Assembly: GCA_947594425.1 (NCBI GenBank)
Contig: CANQED010000008.1
Location: forward strand, 1-64,000
Direction: 5' to 3'
DNA from: an uncultured Ruminiclostridium sp.
Lineage (GTDB): Bacteria > Bacillota > Clostridia > Oscillospirales > Ruminococcaceae
DNA: 64,000 bases
Both the position numbers and the translations under genes were made by a program. This document shows positions 10,101-18,318 of this stretch, piece by piece. Below the pieces are notes generated by a model that saw only the letters and a list, made by a program, of their open reading frames with translations, was not told the origin of the DNA and did no database searches. Each line of letters opens with the position of its first letter. Positions within the stretch are counted from its first letter, which is position 1.

Positions 10101-11455
10101 AAATTTTGTATAAACGACCCGCAGCCCGACGAGCACGCCTCGTTTAACAGTATACTCTCTATCTCGCCGTTTTTGACCCTCATACACTTCATATCCTGAC
10201 CGCCTATGTCAAGTATGAACTGTACCCCGGGCAGTATCTTTTCCGCCGCCTTATAGTGCGCCATAGTCTCTATCTCGCCGTAGTCCACCTTGAGCGCGGC
10301 TTTTATAAGATGTTCGCCATAGCCGGTGGCGGTGGATTTAGCTATATATGCGTCCTTGGGCAGCTTTGAATATATATCCTTAAGTATGCCTATCACCGAT
10401 TTAAGTGGGTCGCCCATATTGTTGCCGTAATGCGAGTAGAGGATATTCCCCTCGCGGTCGGTGAGCACCGCCTTAGTGGTGGTCGAGCCCGCGTCTATGC
10501 CGAGATAGCACGCGCCGCTATGCTTAGAAAGGTCCTTTACCGGTATCACTGCCTTAGCGTGGCGGACGGTAAACTCCTCGCGCTCTTTTTCGTCCTTAAA
10601 CAGCGGGGCTAATCTTTCGACCTCGTGCACCTGCACGCCCGACAGCCGGTCGAGCTTTTCTTTTAGGCGGGCAATTTCCGCCTCGGCGCGGCTGTCTGAA
10701 AAGGACGCGCCCATAGCGACGAACAAATTAGCGTCGGGAGGGAATATTATATGCTCTTCGTCAAGGTGCAAGGTGTCGATAAACCGCTTTCTCAGCTCCG
10801 ACAGATAATGCAGCGGTCCGCCGAGAAAAGCGACGTGCCCCCTTATCGGCTTGCCGCAGGCAAGTCCGCTTATCGTCTGATTGACTACCGACTGGAATAT
10901 CGACGCTGCGACGTCGCTCTTTTTCGCGCCGTCGTTGAGCAATGGCTGTATGTCGCTCTTTGCAAACACACCGCACCGCGACGCTATCGGATAGATAACG
11001 GTATAATCCTTAGCCATCTCGTTTAGCCCCGTGATGTCGGTATTGAGAAGTGCCGCCATCTGGTCTATAAACGCGCCCGTGCCTCCCGCGCAGGTGCCGT
11101 TCATACGCTGCTCGACCGTGCCGCGAAGATAGGTTATCTTAGCGTCCTCGCCGCCTAGCTCGATAGCAACGTCCGTCTTTGGTATAAGCGCCTGTATAGC
11201 CTCTGTGCCCGCGGTGACCTCCTGCACGAAAGGAATTTCTAACCAATGCGACACGGATATTCCTCCCGAGCCCGTCACGGCTATCGTCACCTTATCGTCG
11301 GTAAGAGTGTCAAGGCAGCCGCCGAGCACCTCGGATATTGTCTTTTTTATATCGGAATAATGGCGCTGATAGTTTTTATACAACAGCTTTTTATCGTCGT
11401 CGGTCACCGCTATTTTTACCGTGGTAGACCCGACGTCAAGTCCTATATGTAACAT
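7175..11455 (-). CDS. Giant 2-hydroxyacyl-CoA dehydratase activase-like protein (two BadF/BcrA ATPase domains plus DUF2229 and HgdB-like region)
   Basis: About 1,426 residues from Met at 11455, where AAGAGG stands upstream; the frame back to 11497 has no such site. It has two ASKHA ATPase domains in tandem: [15 protein letters not shown] at residue 4 onward and [16 protein letters not shown] near 318. The second holds ACSSGCGSF, the cysteine region that binds the [4Fe-4S] cluster in HgdC-type activases. A CGRCANNC cysteine cluster near 625 and a DUF2229 region follow. The C-terminal third resembles HgdB-type dehydratase subunits. Homologues of this length are widespread in Clostridia. Single-electron activation of a radical enzyme is the family chemistry, but the substrate is not established. 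It is the first gene of its unit, with its own promoter at 11502-11530. Confidence 0.88.
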   Translation of the reverse strand: MLHIGLDVGSTTVKIAVTDDDKKLLYKNYQRHYSDIKKTISEVLGGCLDTLTDDKVTIAVTGSGGISVSHWLEIPFVQEVTAGTEAIQALIPKTDVAIELGGEDAKITYLRGTVEQRMNGTCAGGTGAFIDQMAALLNTDITGLNEMAKDYTVIYPIASRCGVFAKSDIQPLLNDGAKKSDVAASIFQSVVNQTISGLACGKPIRGHVAFLGGPLHYLSELRKRFIDTLHLDEEHIIFPPDANLFVAMGASFSDSRAEAEIARLKEKLDRLSGVQVHEVERLAPLFKDEKEREEFTVRHAKAVIPVKDLSKHSGACYLGIDAGSTTTKAVLTDREGNILYSHYGNNMGDPLKSVIGILKDIYSKLPKDAYIAKSTATGYGEHLIKAALKVDYGEIETMAHYKAAEKILPGVQFILDIGGQDMKCMRVKNGEIESILLNEACSSGCGSFIQNFAAALGMESSEFAKIGLEAKNPVDLGSRCTVFMNSRVKQAQKEGASVADISAGLSYSVVKNALFKVIKIRDPKAMGEKIIVQGGTFLNDSVLRAFELTCGREVVRPDKAGLMGAYGSALVAIERDDGVKSTVAPADRLENFGITKTTARCGRCANNCLLTISRFDDGTRFITNNRCERGAGGTAKSSGLPNLFDYKYKRLFDYEPLSEDKAPRGTVGLPRVLGMYENYPFWFTFFTNLGYSVKLSPKSGRDIYDMGIETMPSESVCYPAKLSHGHIMSLLHDGVKFIFYPSLPYEMDNGGGGDNHYNCPVVATYSEVIKNSVPELREEGITFLNPFLPIYDEDRMLERLIEVFHPLGIDGAEIGRALKAAYKEDAAFKADIRSKGEEVLKMLKETGKKGIVLAGRPYHVDPEINHGIPEMINGYGFAVLTEDSVAHLGNIVRPIRIVDQWMYHTRLYAAASLVGTTPELELVQLNSFGCGLDAITTDEVQEILQGYGRMYTVLKIDEVNNLGAARIRLRSLISVMEERERNGIKPDGTFTPYKRPPLFTKEMKKKHTIIAPQMSPVHFDLLEAAFRYCGYNIVILKDYSKQVVDEGLKYVNNDACYPAILTIGSLLHAINSGEYDKDNVSVLITQTGGACRATNYVGMLKKALKDAGLDNVPIISLNIVGMEKQPGFGITPSMMLRAFMALIYGDVLCRCIYKVRPYEVEKGAANAMYEKWNTYLREDIRHLSIGRFKKNVRAIVKDFDSIPCLDIVKPRVGLVGEILVKYHPAANNFAVDLVESEGAEAVVPDLMGFIQYICDHANSRHELLTVSNSRYMLSNAAISFIVWMQKAYHEAVEGTKFGTFMPIKDMRKLVDGVVSTGNIAGEGWFLSAEMIELIHSGVNNIICMQPFACLPNHVTGKGIIGELRRQNPKSNIIAVDYDPGASEVNQVNRIKLMLAQAFRQLKELPDEQEARVEVYTTDKYAELVNN

Positions 11456-11501
11456 CTTCGACCTCTTCTTTAAATGATACGTGTCATAGATACGCATAAT
11501 A

Positions 11502-11530
11502 ATTATACACCATACACCTCATAATTGCAA
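11502..11530 (-). promoter_or_regulatory. Promoter of the leftward activase-SPFH-pcrA-HAD unit
   Basis: Minus strand TTGCAA (11525-11530), 17-base spacer, TATAAT (11502-11507), about 46 bases upstream of the activase start. It is back to back with the ABC-F promoter at 11603-11631. Confidence 0.75.
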
Positions 11531-11602
11531 GCAAAAAATACAGGCAATCTGTACAAAATTACTCTTATAAGGGACTTTTTTGAAAATTTTATCCTCGTGG
11601 CA

Positions 11603-11631
11603 TTGCATTTTACCGAGTTTTATGATAAAAT
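11603..11631 (+). promoter_or_regulatory. Promoter of the ABC-F gene
   Basis: TTGCAT (11603-11608), 17-base spacer, TAAAAT (11626-11631), about 40 bases before the start codon. AAAGGAAAG serves as ribosome site. Confidence 0.7.
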
Positions 11632-11671
11632 ATAAACTTGTGTGTGATACAAAAAGAAAGGAAAGAATATT

Positions 11672-13285
11672 ATGATAACCGTATCGGATCTTAGCATAAA
11701 TTTCGGAGGGCAGACGCTCTTTAAGGACGTTAATCTCATCTTTAACGCGGGCAACTGCTATGGCGTAATAGGCGCTAACGGCGCGGGAAAATCCACATTT
11801 TTAAAAATACTGTGCGGCGAGCTCGAGCCCGCTAAGGGCAGCGTCAGCATACCCGAGGGGCTGCGTATGTCGGTGCTTAAGCAGGATCACTTTGCCTATA
11901 ACGATTATACCGTGCAGGAGACCGTCATTATGGGAAATAAGCGGCTGTACGATATTATGAAAGAAAAGGACGCGCTGTACGCTAAAGAGGACTTTTCCGA
12001 GCAGGACGGCGAGAGGGCGAGCGAGCTTGAGGGCGAGTTTGCCGAGCTCGGCGGCTGGGAGGCCGAGAGCGACGCCGCTAAGCTGATACAGGGGCTCGGG
12101 CTGAGCGAGGATATCCTCGACAAGCAGATGAGCGTTATCCCCGACGGCGAAAAGGTAAAGGTGCTGCTCGCGCAGGCGCTTTTCGGCGACCCCGATATAA
12201 TACTTATGGACGAGCCTACCAACCACCTCGATATAGACGCGGTGGCGTGGCTGGAGGACTTTCTCGCCGACTATTTCGGCACGGTGATAGTGGTATCGCA
12301 CGACAGGCATTTTCTCAATAACGTCTGCACCCACACCGTGGATATAGATTACGGCAAGATAAAAATGTATGTCGGCAACTACGAATTTTGGTACGAGTCC
12401 TCTCAGCTTATACAGCGTATGTTAAAGCAGCAGAATAAAAAGGCCGAGGAGAAGATAAAGGAGCTCGAGAGCTTTATCCAACGCTTTTCGGCTAATAAAT
12501 CAAAATCAAAGCAGGCTACCTCCCGCAAAAAGCTGATAGAAAAGCTGACCGTCGACGAGCTGCCCGCCTCGAGCAGAAGATACCCGTTTATCAGCTTTGA
12601 CGCCGACCGCGAGGTGGGAAAGGACATTCTCTCGGTAGACGGGCTGACAAAGACCGTGGACGGCGTAAAGGTACTCGACAACGTGTCCTTTACCGTCGGT
12701 AAGGGCGACAAGATAGCCTTTGTCGGGGACAACGATATAGCGGTGACCGCACTGTTCAAGATATTAAGCGGCGAGGAGCAGCCCGACAGCGGCACATTTA
12801 AGTGGGGCAGCACCGTAAGCGTAAGCTATTTTCCGCAGGATAACACGGCGTTTTTCGAGGGCTGCGACAAGAGCATAATAGACTGGATACGGCAGTACTC
12901 TAAGGACGAGACAGAGACCTATCTGCGCGGCTTCTTGGGCAGGATGTTATTCTCGGGCGACGAGGTATATAAGCCCGTAAAGGTGCTTTCCGGCGGCGAA
13001 AAGGTACGGTGTATGTTCTCGCGTATGATGCTGTTCGGCTCTAATGTGCTTATGCTCGACCGTCCGACCAACCACCTCGACCTTGAGAGCATAACCGCAG
13101 TAAACAACGCGCTCAGGGACTTTAAGGGCAATATCCTTTTCGCCTCACACGACCGCGAGATAGTGCAGACCTCCGCTAACCGCATAATCGAGCTTGCCGA
13201 GGTGGGCTGCTATGACAGGCAGGGCACCTACGAGGAATTTATCGACTGGCGCAGGCAGGCGCACGGCGGAAAATTTACCTTATAA
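11672..13285 (+). CDS. ABC-F family ATPase, YkpA/YbiT type
   Basis: 537-residue soluble twin-ATPase protein of the ABC-F class, which bind the ribosomal E site rather than transport. Domain 1 has intact Walker A GANGAGKST (34-42) and Walker B MDEPTNHLD (about 179-187). A linker rich in Lys (about 250-310, RFSANKSKSKQATSRKK) matches the YkpA/YbiT subfamily, as does overall length. Domain 2 has an intact signature LSGGEKVR. However, its Walker A is degenerate (GDNDIAVTAL, no GK[ST]) and the catalytic Glu after Walker B is Arg (MLDRPTNHLD). The domain 1 signature is also altered (VIPDGEKVKV). One of the two composite ATP sites therefore looks intact and the other dead. It lacks the long linker of the antibiotic-resistance ABC-Fs, so a housekeeping translation role is more likely than drug resistance. 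Confidence 0.92.
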   Translation: MITVSDLSINFGGQTLFKDVNLIFNAGNCYGVIGANGAGKSTFLKILCGELEPAKGSVSIPEGLRMSVLKQDHFAYNDYTVQETVIMGNKRLYDIMKEKDALYAKEDFSEQDGERASELEGEFAELGGWEAESDAAKLIQGLGLSEDILDKQMSVIPDGEKVKVLLAQALFGDPDIILMDEPTNHLDIDAVAWLEDFLADYFGTVIVVSHDRHFLNNVCTHTVDIDYGKIKMYVGNYEFWYESSQLIQRMLKQQNKKAEEKIKELESFIQRFSANKSKSKQATSRKKLIEKLTVDELPASSRRYPFISFDADREVGKDILSVDGLTKTVDGVKVLDNVSFTVGKGDKIAFVGDNDIAVTALFKILSGEEQPDSGTFKWGSTVSVSYFPQDNTAFFEGCDKSIIDWIRQYSKDETETYLRGFLGRMLFSGDEVYKPVKVLSGGEKVRCMFSRMMLFGSNVLMLDRPTNHLDLESITAVNNALRDFKGNILFASHDREIVQTSANRIIELAEVGCYDRQGTYEEFIDWRRQAHGGKFTL

Positions 13286-13298
13286 TATTACTATAATC

Positions 13299-13327
13299 TT
13301 GACGGCAAAGAGAATTTATGCTATACT
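13299..13327 (+). promoter_or_regulatory. Promoter of darA-holB-ricT
   Basis: TTGACG (13299-13304), 17-base spacer, TATACT (13322-13327), about 43 bases before darA. It lies in the 85-base gap after the ABC-F gene, which has no evident terminator. Confidence 0.75.
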
Positions 13328-13370
13328 TTAATTATCAAAATACGGGTATTTCTGCGAAAGGCGGACAGGT

Positions 13371-13712
13371 ATGAAGCTTATATATGCGATAGTAAATAAC
13401 GACGACGCACGCGCGGTGCTTTCGGGGATAACCAAGGGCGGCTTTCAGGCGACAAAGCTGTCGTCCACGGGCGGCTTTCTTATGGCGGGAAATACGACCT
13501 TTCTTATCTGCTCAGAAAACGAGCGCGTCGACGAGATAATCGATATAATCAAAACACACTCTCATAAGAGAAAGCAGGTCGTATCCGCGCACGTCGACTC
13601 TTACGGTGCGATAAGCAATCTCGGAGGGGTGTCGGCGGGCGTTCCCGTCGAGGTCTTTGTCGGCGGCGCAACTATCTTTGTCACCGATATAGAGCGCTTT
13701 GAAAAGGTATGA
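13371..13712 (+). CDS. darA: Cyclic-di-AMP receptor, PII-like (DarA/PstA, YaaQ)
   Basis: 113-residue PII-like protein of the DarA family, which binds c-di-AMP as a trimer. The family signature is clear: start MKLIYAIVNNDDA, the GGFQATKLSSTGGFL loop, AGNTTFLI, and the late GGATIFV strand. Length matches homologues (about 109 residues). Its targets in other Firmicutes are not firmly known. The stop overlaps the holB start (ATGA), and holB then ricT follow, the same neighbourhood as yaaQ-yaaR-holB-yaaT in Bacillus; yaaR and tmk are missing here. Confidence 0.95.
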   Translation: MKLIYAIVNNDDARAVLSGITKGGFQATKLSSTGGFLMAGNTTFLICSENERVDEIIDIIKTHSHKRKQVVSAHVDSYGAISNLGGVSAGVPVEVFVGGATIFVTDIERFEKV

Positions 13713-14662
13713 CCGAGCTGATAAAATTATTCGGCAAAAAGCGTGAGCAGGAGCTGCTCAGCCGTCAGGCGGTATCGGGGCGTCTTCCTCACGGAATAAT
13801 AATAACGGGCGAAAACGGTATAGGCAAAAAGACGCTTGCGCTGTATATCGCCTGTCTTATGATGTGCGAAAGTCCCGAGGACGGGCACCCTTGCGGCACC
13901 TGCCGCTCCTGCCGTATGACCGCGGCAAAGCAGCACCCCGACGTAATTTTCGCGCGCGGGGATAAATACTCTAAGGACAGTATGCGCGGGATAGTGCACG
14001 ACAGCTTTTATATGCCAAACGACGGCGGGCTTAAGATATTCATATTCACCGAGTGCGAGGAGCTTACCGACGAATATCAAAATCAGCTGCTGAAAATAAT
14101 AGAAGAGCCGAGCGACAGCACGAGGTATATCTTTACCTGCGAAAGTCCCGCGCTTATCCTCGACACGGTGATGTCGAGGCTTGCGCATATGCCGCTCGAG
14201 CCTATGAGCGAGGGCGAGTGCATAGAGTGCCTTGTGTATAACGGCATGGACAGGGCTCAGGCTGCCGCAGCCGCCGCGCACTATGGCACAAATCCGGGCA
14301 AGGCACTTTCGGCCGAGGGCGACAGCGATATGACCGCGCTAATCGACAAGACGGACAATATCGCAAAGGCTCTCGCATATAAGGACGAATACGAGGCGCT
14401 GGTGCTTATCTCCTCGGCCTCGGACAGGAAAGAGCTTTTTGCGCTGATAGAATTGCTCTATGACACGGTATGTCGGGCTCTTACGGGAAATACCGCGGAA
14501 GAGGGCGCAAAAGAGCTTGAAAGCCGTCTTGATAAAAAGACGCTTTATTCTCTCAGTGAAAAGCTGTCCGAGTACGCAGGGCAAAAAAAGCTCAATTTAG
14601 CGGTAAAGACCCTGCAATGCGCCCTGATAAGCGAATTGTTTTCGATAATATTTGAAAAGTAA
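13709..14662 (+). CDS. holB: DNA polymerase III delta-prime clamp-loader subunit
   Basis: 317-residue AAA+ clamp-loader subunit. P-loop GENGIGKKT is at 34-42. A zinc-binding group of Cys53, Cys62, Cys65 and Cys68 (CGTCRSC) is typical of delta-prime and tau/gamma subunits. The region KIFIFTECEELTDEYQNQLLKIIEEP carries the Walker B-like helix found in HolB. The C-terminal half is the less conserved collar domain. Delta-prime normally does not hydrolyse ATP but completes the loader ring. The start codon overlaps the darA stop by four bases, so translation is probably coupled. Confidence 0.92.
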   Translation: MTELIKLFGKKREQELLSRQAVSGRLPHGIIITGENGIGKKTLALYIACLMMCESPEDGHPCGTCRSCRMTAAKQHPDVIFARGDKYSKDSMRGIVHDSFYMPNDGGLKIFIFTECEELTDEYQNQLLKIIEEPSDSTRYIFTCESPALILDTVMSRLAHMPLEPMSEGECIECLVYNGMDRAQAAAAAAHYGTNPGKALSAEGDSDMTALIDKTDNIAKALAYKDEYEALVLISSASDRKELFALIELLYDTVCRALTGNTAEEGAKELESRLDKKTLYSLSEKLSEYAGQKKLNLAVKTLQCALISELFSIIFEK

Positions 14663-14682
14663 CAGACCGAAAGGAAAATAAA

Positions 14683-15552
14683 ATGACTGAAATAATCGGT
14701 GTAAGGTTCAGAGACGTAGGAAAGGTATACTACTTCTCGCCGGGCGGGAGAAAATTAGCGCTCGGCGACAAGGTGATAGTAGAGACCGCGCGCGGCGTAG
14801 AATGCGGCGACGTTGTCATCGCCAACCGCGAGGTGGAGGACACTAAGGTGGTACAGCCGCTTAGACCCATAATCCGCCCCGCAAACGAGAACGACCTCGA
14901 GACGCTGAAAAAGAACCGCCTTAAAGAGCAGGAGATAATGAAGGTATTCACCCGCAAGATAGCGGAGCATAAATTAGAGATGAAACCGATAGACATCGAC
15001 TGCACCTTTGACGGAAGCAAGATACTATTTTACTTTACCGCAGAGAGCCGCGTCGACTTTAGAGAGCTGGTAAAGGATCTCGCGTCGGTATACCGCACCC
15101 GTATCGAGCTAAGGCAGATAGGCGTGCGCGACGAGGCTAAGATGATGGGCGGGCTCGGCATATGCGGGAGAAAATTCTGCTGCTCGTCGTTTTTGGGCGA
15201 ATTTCAGCCCGTATCTATCAAAATGGCAAAGGAGCAGTCGCTTTCTCTTAACCCGACAAAGATATCGGGCACCTGCGGCAGGCTTATGTGCTGTCTTAAG
15301 TACGAGCAGGACTGCTATGACGAATTGCTGAAGATAACCCCCAAAATAGGCGCGTTAGTCGAGACCCCCGAGGGCAGAGGCATAGTAGAGGACGCAAACC
15401 TGCTGACCGGCGTTATAAAAGTAAAGCTCGATAAGAACCCCGAGGACGCCCCGCCCGTATCGGTAAACAGGGCTGACGCAAAGATACTGCGCGACGGCAA
15501 GATAAGGGTAAATAAAGAGGAGCTGCAAGCGCTAAAGGGTCTCGAGGACTGA
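14683..15552 (+). CDS. ricT: PSP1-domain protein RicT (YaaT)
   Basis: 289-residue PSP1-domain protein. In Bacillus, RicT forms the Y-complex with RicA and RicF, binds [4Fe-4S] clusters, and promotes RNase Y-dependent mRNA maturation, sporulation and competence. Visible here are the N-terminal KVYYFSPG segment, the PSP1 core and the cysteine clusters GICGRKFCCSSFL and GTCGRLMCCLKYE. Length is close to the Bacillus protein (275). The site AAAGGAAAA precedes the start. It closes the darA-holB-ricT unit, a context conserved in Firmicutes. Confidence 0.95.
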   Translation: MTEIIGVRFRDVGKVYYFSPGGRKLALGDKVIVETARGVECGDVVIANREVEDTKVVQPLRPIIRPANENDLETLKKNRLKEQEIMKVFTRKIAEHKLEMKPIDIDCTFDGSKILFYFTAESRVDFRELVKDLASVYRTRIELRQIGVRDEAKMMGGLGICGRKFCCSSFLGEFQPVSIKMAKEQSLSLNPTKISGTCGRLMCCLKYEQDCYDELLKITPKIGALVETPEGRGIVEDANLLTGVIKVKLDKNPEDAPPVSVNRADAKILRDGKIRVNKEELQALKGLED

Positions 15553-15630
15553 CCGCCGAGCAATAAGCGCGGATATTTGAAGATTTTACGCAAAAAGAAT
15601 GAAAAATCAATAAAAATTTCATAAATACTC

Positions 15631-15658
15631 TTGATTTTTTCTGAAAATATGTTACAAT
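15631..15658 (+). promoter_or_regulatory. Promoter of the ferredoxin gene
   Basis: TTGATT (15631-15636), 16-base spacer, TACAAT (15653-15658), in the 159-base gap between ricT and the ferredoxin gene. AAGGAGGG then stands before the start. Confidence 0.65.
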
Positions 15659-15711
15659 ATAAGCAGGTAATACGAACGGTATACCGAAAACCTTTTAAGG
15701 AGGGCTGAATA

Positions 15712-15879
15712 ATGGCTTACAAAATTTCCGATGAGTGCATCGCTTGCGGCGCTTGCGCAGAGCAGTGCCCCGTTAGCGCTATCTCCGAGGGCGACAAGTA
15801 CAGCATCGACCCCGAGACCTGCATATCCTGCGGTGCTTGTGCGGGCGTATGTCCCGTAGGCGCTCCCGCCGAGGAATAA
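15712..15879 (+). CDS. Small 2[4Fe-4S] ferredoxin
   Basis: 55-residue clostridial-type ferredoxin, an electron carrier for low-potential reactions such as pyruvate:ferredoxin oxidoreductase and hydrogenase. Two complete cluster motifs are visible: CIACGACAEQCP (Cys9, 12, 15, 19) and CISCGACAGVCP (Cys37, 40, 43, 47). The length equals that of the classical Clostridium ferredoxin (55). A strong AAGGAGGG site precedes the start. It is monocistronic, between its own promoter and a strong terminator. Its redox partner is not in the window, but the activase-like protein at 7175-11455 belongs to a ferredoxin-dependent family. Confidence 0.97.
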   Translation: MAYKISDECIACGACAEQCPVSAISEGDKYSIDPETCISCGACAGVCPVGAPAEE

Positions 15880-15890
15880 TAAGAACATAG

Positions 15891-15915
15891 GACAGCCGCA
15901 GGTACTGCGGCTGTC
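15891..15915 (+). other. Perfect 11-bp hairpin after the ferredoxin stop
   Basis: GACAGCCGCAG (15891-15901) and CTGCGGCTGTC (15905-15915) enclose a 3-base loop. No T-run follows, so it is more likely an mRNA 3'-end stabiliser than a terminator; the real terminator stands 40 bases further on. Confidence 0.6.
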
Positions 15916-15956
15916 AGCTTGTCGAAAACGTCAAGCGTTAAATTTTGACAAATCAG

Positions 15957-15997
15957 ACTTTTACATAGCCGTACATACCGCTATGTAAAAGTTTTTT
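15957..15997 (+). terminator. Rho-independent terminator of the ferredoxin gene
   Basis: A 13-bp perfect stem (15957-15969 with 15980-15992; core CTTTTACATAGC) with a 10-base loop, followed by TTTTTT (15992-15997). Confidence 0.9.
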
Positions 15998-16029
15998 CAA
16001 TAAAGGGCAATTGCGAAAAGGGACACACT

Positions 16030-17004
16030 ATGAACGATATCGAGCGGTTTTGCCGCGATAATATACACAAATACTTTGAGACGGGCGACCTTTCCATGTT
16101 CGGAGAGTACCTCTCGGACAATTCTTCGGTGATAGGCACAGGCAAGAATGAATACTTCACCGACCGCGCGGAGCTTCTCTCTCGGCTAAAGCGGCGGGAG
16201 AACCCTAACGAGAGCGTATGCTTTACAATATCCGCCGAGGAATATCACTCAATTGAGCTTTGCGGAGGGATATGGCTTGTCACGGCGGCTATCACAATAT
16301 CACAGAAAGGGACGCAGGCGACGCTTGATGTTCCCTCTCGGCTTACGGTCGTATTAAAAAAGACGGGCGGCGAATACTCCGTTATCCATATGCACCACTC
16401 GGTCCCCGACGAAAATCAGGCGGCGGGCGACTTTTTCCGCGACGGCGTCACCGCAAGGATAAACCATATGCTCGAAGAAAAGATAGCCGAAAAGACCAGA
16501 GAGCTGCGCGAGGCCAACGACAGGCTGCGCATTATGGCGGAGCACGACCACCTGTCGGGGGTATTTAACCGCGCCTATTTTGAAAAGATAGCCGAGAAGC
16601 TTATGAGCGACGCATTGCACAAGGGCGACCTTTTTATGATAATAGACATTGACAAATTCAAGCAGTGCAACGATATGTACGGCCATCAGGCGGGCGACGG
16701 GGTCATATCCGACGTGGGCGGCTGGCTGATAAAGGAGTTTCCCGACGGGATATGCGCAAGGCTCGGCGGCGATGAGTTTGCTATGTTCATAAACTGCTCC
16801 GAGGACGACGATAATTTTATCCTGCGTGTAAACGAGGCGGTAAAGCGCCTGTACGAGCGGCCGTCAATAAAAAAATACAACATCACCGTGTCGCTCGGAG
16901 CGTCCCACAGACAGCAAAGCGACAGCTTTCCGAAATTGTACAGCCGAGCGGACAAGGCGCTGTATAAGGCTAAAGAGACCCGAGATTGCTTTGTTCTCGA
17001 ATAA
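16030..17004 (+). CDS. Diguanylate cyclase (GGDEF) with N-terminal NTF2/SnoaL-like domain
   Basis: 324-residue soluble protein. Residues about 5-128 look like an NTF2/SnoaL-type alpha+beta domain (start FCRDNIHKYFETGDLSMFGEYLSD), a common sensory module before GGDEF domains. A short coiled coil (about 146-170, EEKIAEKTRELREAND) leads to the GGDEF domain. The active site LGGDEF is intact at 245-250, and upstream IDIDKFKQCND supplies the first metal ligand, so the enzyme should make c-di-GMP. The inhibitory RxxD site five residues before GGDEF is absent (EFPDGICAR instead). No membrane segment is seen. No promoter is evident; it sits downstream of the ferredoxin terminator. Confidence 0.9.
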   Translation: MNDIERFCRDNIHKYFETGDLSMFGEYLSDNSSVIGTGKNEYFTDRAELLSRLKRRENPNESVCFTISAEEYHSIELCGGIWLVTAAITISQKGTQATLDVPSRLTVVLKKTGGEYSVIHMHHSVPDENQAAGDFFRDGVTARINHMLEEKIAEKTRELREANDRLRIMAEHDHLSGVFNRAYFEKIAEKLMSDALHKGDLFMIIDIDKFKQCNDMYGHQAGDGVISDVGGWLIKEFPDGICARLGGDEFAMFINCSEDDDNFILRVNEAVKRLYERPSIKKYNITVSLGASHRQQSDSFPKLYSRADKALYKAKETRDCFVLE

Positions 17005-17020
17005 TTGAATATATGATTTA

Positions 17021-17050
17021 AGCCGCGAATTTTTAACACGCGGCTGTTAT
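17021..17050 (+). terminator. Probable terminator of the GGDEF gene
   Basis: AGCCGCG (17021-17027) pairs with CGCGGCT (17039-17045) over an 11-base loop; the following tract is only mildly T-rich (GTTATTCTAT). Confidence 0.55.
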
Positions 17051-17060
17051 TCTATGCTGA

Positions 17061-17089
17061 TTAACATCTTTCATACTTTATCATAGTAT
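17061..17089 (+). promoter_or_regulatory. Candidate promoter of the CDF transporter gene
   Basis: TTAACA (17061-17066), 17-base spacer, TAGTAT (17084-17089). Both boxes depart by one or two bases from consensus. Confidence 0.5.
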
Positions 17090-17115
17090 AAAATAATACT
17101 TCCCGCAAAAAGGAG

Positions 17116-18318
17116 ATGAGCACAATTAAATTCAAAGAAAATTTTGCGGAACGCTTCCTTATAAATCGCTTTATAAGCTCCCCCGAAAAGACAGACTCCC
17201 CCGCTGTGCGCGCGCAATACGGTACTCTCAGCGGAATATGCGGGATATTGTGCAATATGCTCTTATTTTTGCTTAAAATAATCATAGGCGTGATCTCTAA
17301 CTCCGCCGCGGTCATCTCCGACGCGTTCAATAACCTATCCGACTGCGCTAACTGCATAGTTACTCTGCTCGGGTGCAGGATAGCGTCTAAGCCCGCCGAC
17401 AAAGCGCACCCCTACGGTCACGGCAGGGCAGAATACCTCGCCGCGCTAATCATTTCCGCCGCGATATTCACTATGGGCCTTATCCTGTTCAAGAACTCCG
17501 CGGAGAGGATATTCTTCGCGCAGAGCGTCAATATAAGCGTTATATCCGTGATAATACTCGCAATATCGGTAATTATCAAGCTGATGATGTACCGATTTAA
17601 CCGCATACTGAGCGGCAGGATAAGCTCGTCGGTATTGCTCGCCGCCGCAAAGGACAGCCTAAGCGACGCGGTGTCAACGCTAACGGTGCTTATATCGGCG
17701 GTGCTGTCGAATTTTATCGATTTCCCGTTTGACGGTATCGCGGGCGCGGCGGTGTCGGTGTTTATTATCAAAACAGGGCTCGACATAATCCGCGCGATAG
17801 TAGACGAGCTTATCGGAAAGGCGGCAAGCCCCGAGCTTATACACCGTATAAGAGCCATCGTTATGTCCGAGCAAAGGGCGCTCGGCGTACACGATATTAT
17901 GATACACACCTACGGTCCCGCAAAATCAATAGGAAGCTGCCACGTAGAATTTGACAGCTCCGACAGCTTTGCCGAGGTGCACGAGCACGCCGACAATATT
18001 GAACGCAAAATAAAGCAGATACTTAACATAGATATGTCCGTACATATGGACCCCGTGGCGGTAAACGACGCTCTGACCGAGCGGTGCAGGCTGTCTCTCG
18101 GCCGCGCGATAGAGAAGATAGACGGCAGGCTGTCCTTTCACGATTTCAGGATAGCCTCGCACGGACAGAAAACCGTGCTTATATTCGACTTATGTATTCC
18201 CGAAGAGGTAAAATACACCGAAAAGGAGCTTTACTCTCTCTTAGTCGAAAATCTCGACGGCTGCGGCGAAAATACGGAAATATCCGTGACCTTTGACAAG
18301 GCGTTTGACGAGGAATAA
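17116..18318 (+). CDS. Cation diffusion facilitator (CDF) family metal efflux transporter
   Basis: 400-residue membrane antiporter of the CDF family, which exports divalent metals (Zn, Mn, Fe, Co) in exchange for protons. Six helices lie between about residues 38 and 225. Metal-site residues appear in helix II (SNSAAVISDAFNNLSD) and helix V (AAKDSLSDAVST), with the conserved HPYGHGRAEY loop between helices II and III. A cytoplasmic C-terminal domain begins at about 230 and extends longer than usual. The metal cannot be assigned. The ATG follows GGAG with no spacing at all, which is odd; the real start may be a rare codon a few triplets on (for example ATT at 17125), or initiation is weak. It converges end to end with aroK. 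Confidence 0.9.
   Translation: MSTIKFKENFAERFLINRFISSPEKTDSPAVRAQYGTLSGICGILCNMLLFLLKIIIGVISNSAAVISDAFNNLSDCANCIVTLLGCRIASKPADKAHPYGHGRAEYLAALIISAAIFTMGLILFKNSAERIFFAQSVNISVISVIILAISVIIKLMMYRFNRILSGRISSSVLLAAAKDSLSDAVSTLTVLISAVLSNFIDFPFDGIAGAAVSVFIIKTGLDIIRAIVDELIGKAASPELIHRIRAIVMSEQRALGVHDIMIHTYGPAKSIGSCHVEFDSSDSFAEVHEHADNIERKIKQILNIDMSVHMDPVAVNDALTERCRLSLGRAIEKIDGRLSFHDFRIASHGQKTVLIFDLCIPEEVKYTEKELYSLLVENLDGCGENTEISVTFDKAFDEE

Noticed and set aside
11672..13285. ABC-F antibiotic-resistance determinant
   Set aside because: Linker and domain sequence match the YkpA/YbiT housekeeping type rather than Vga/Lsa/Msr/OptrA, and no resistance context is present.
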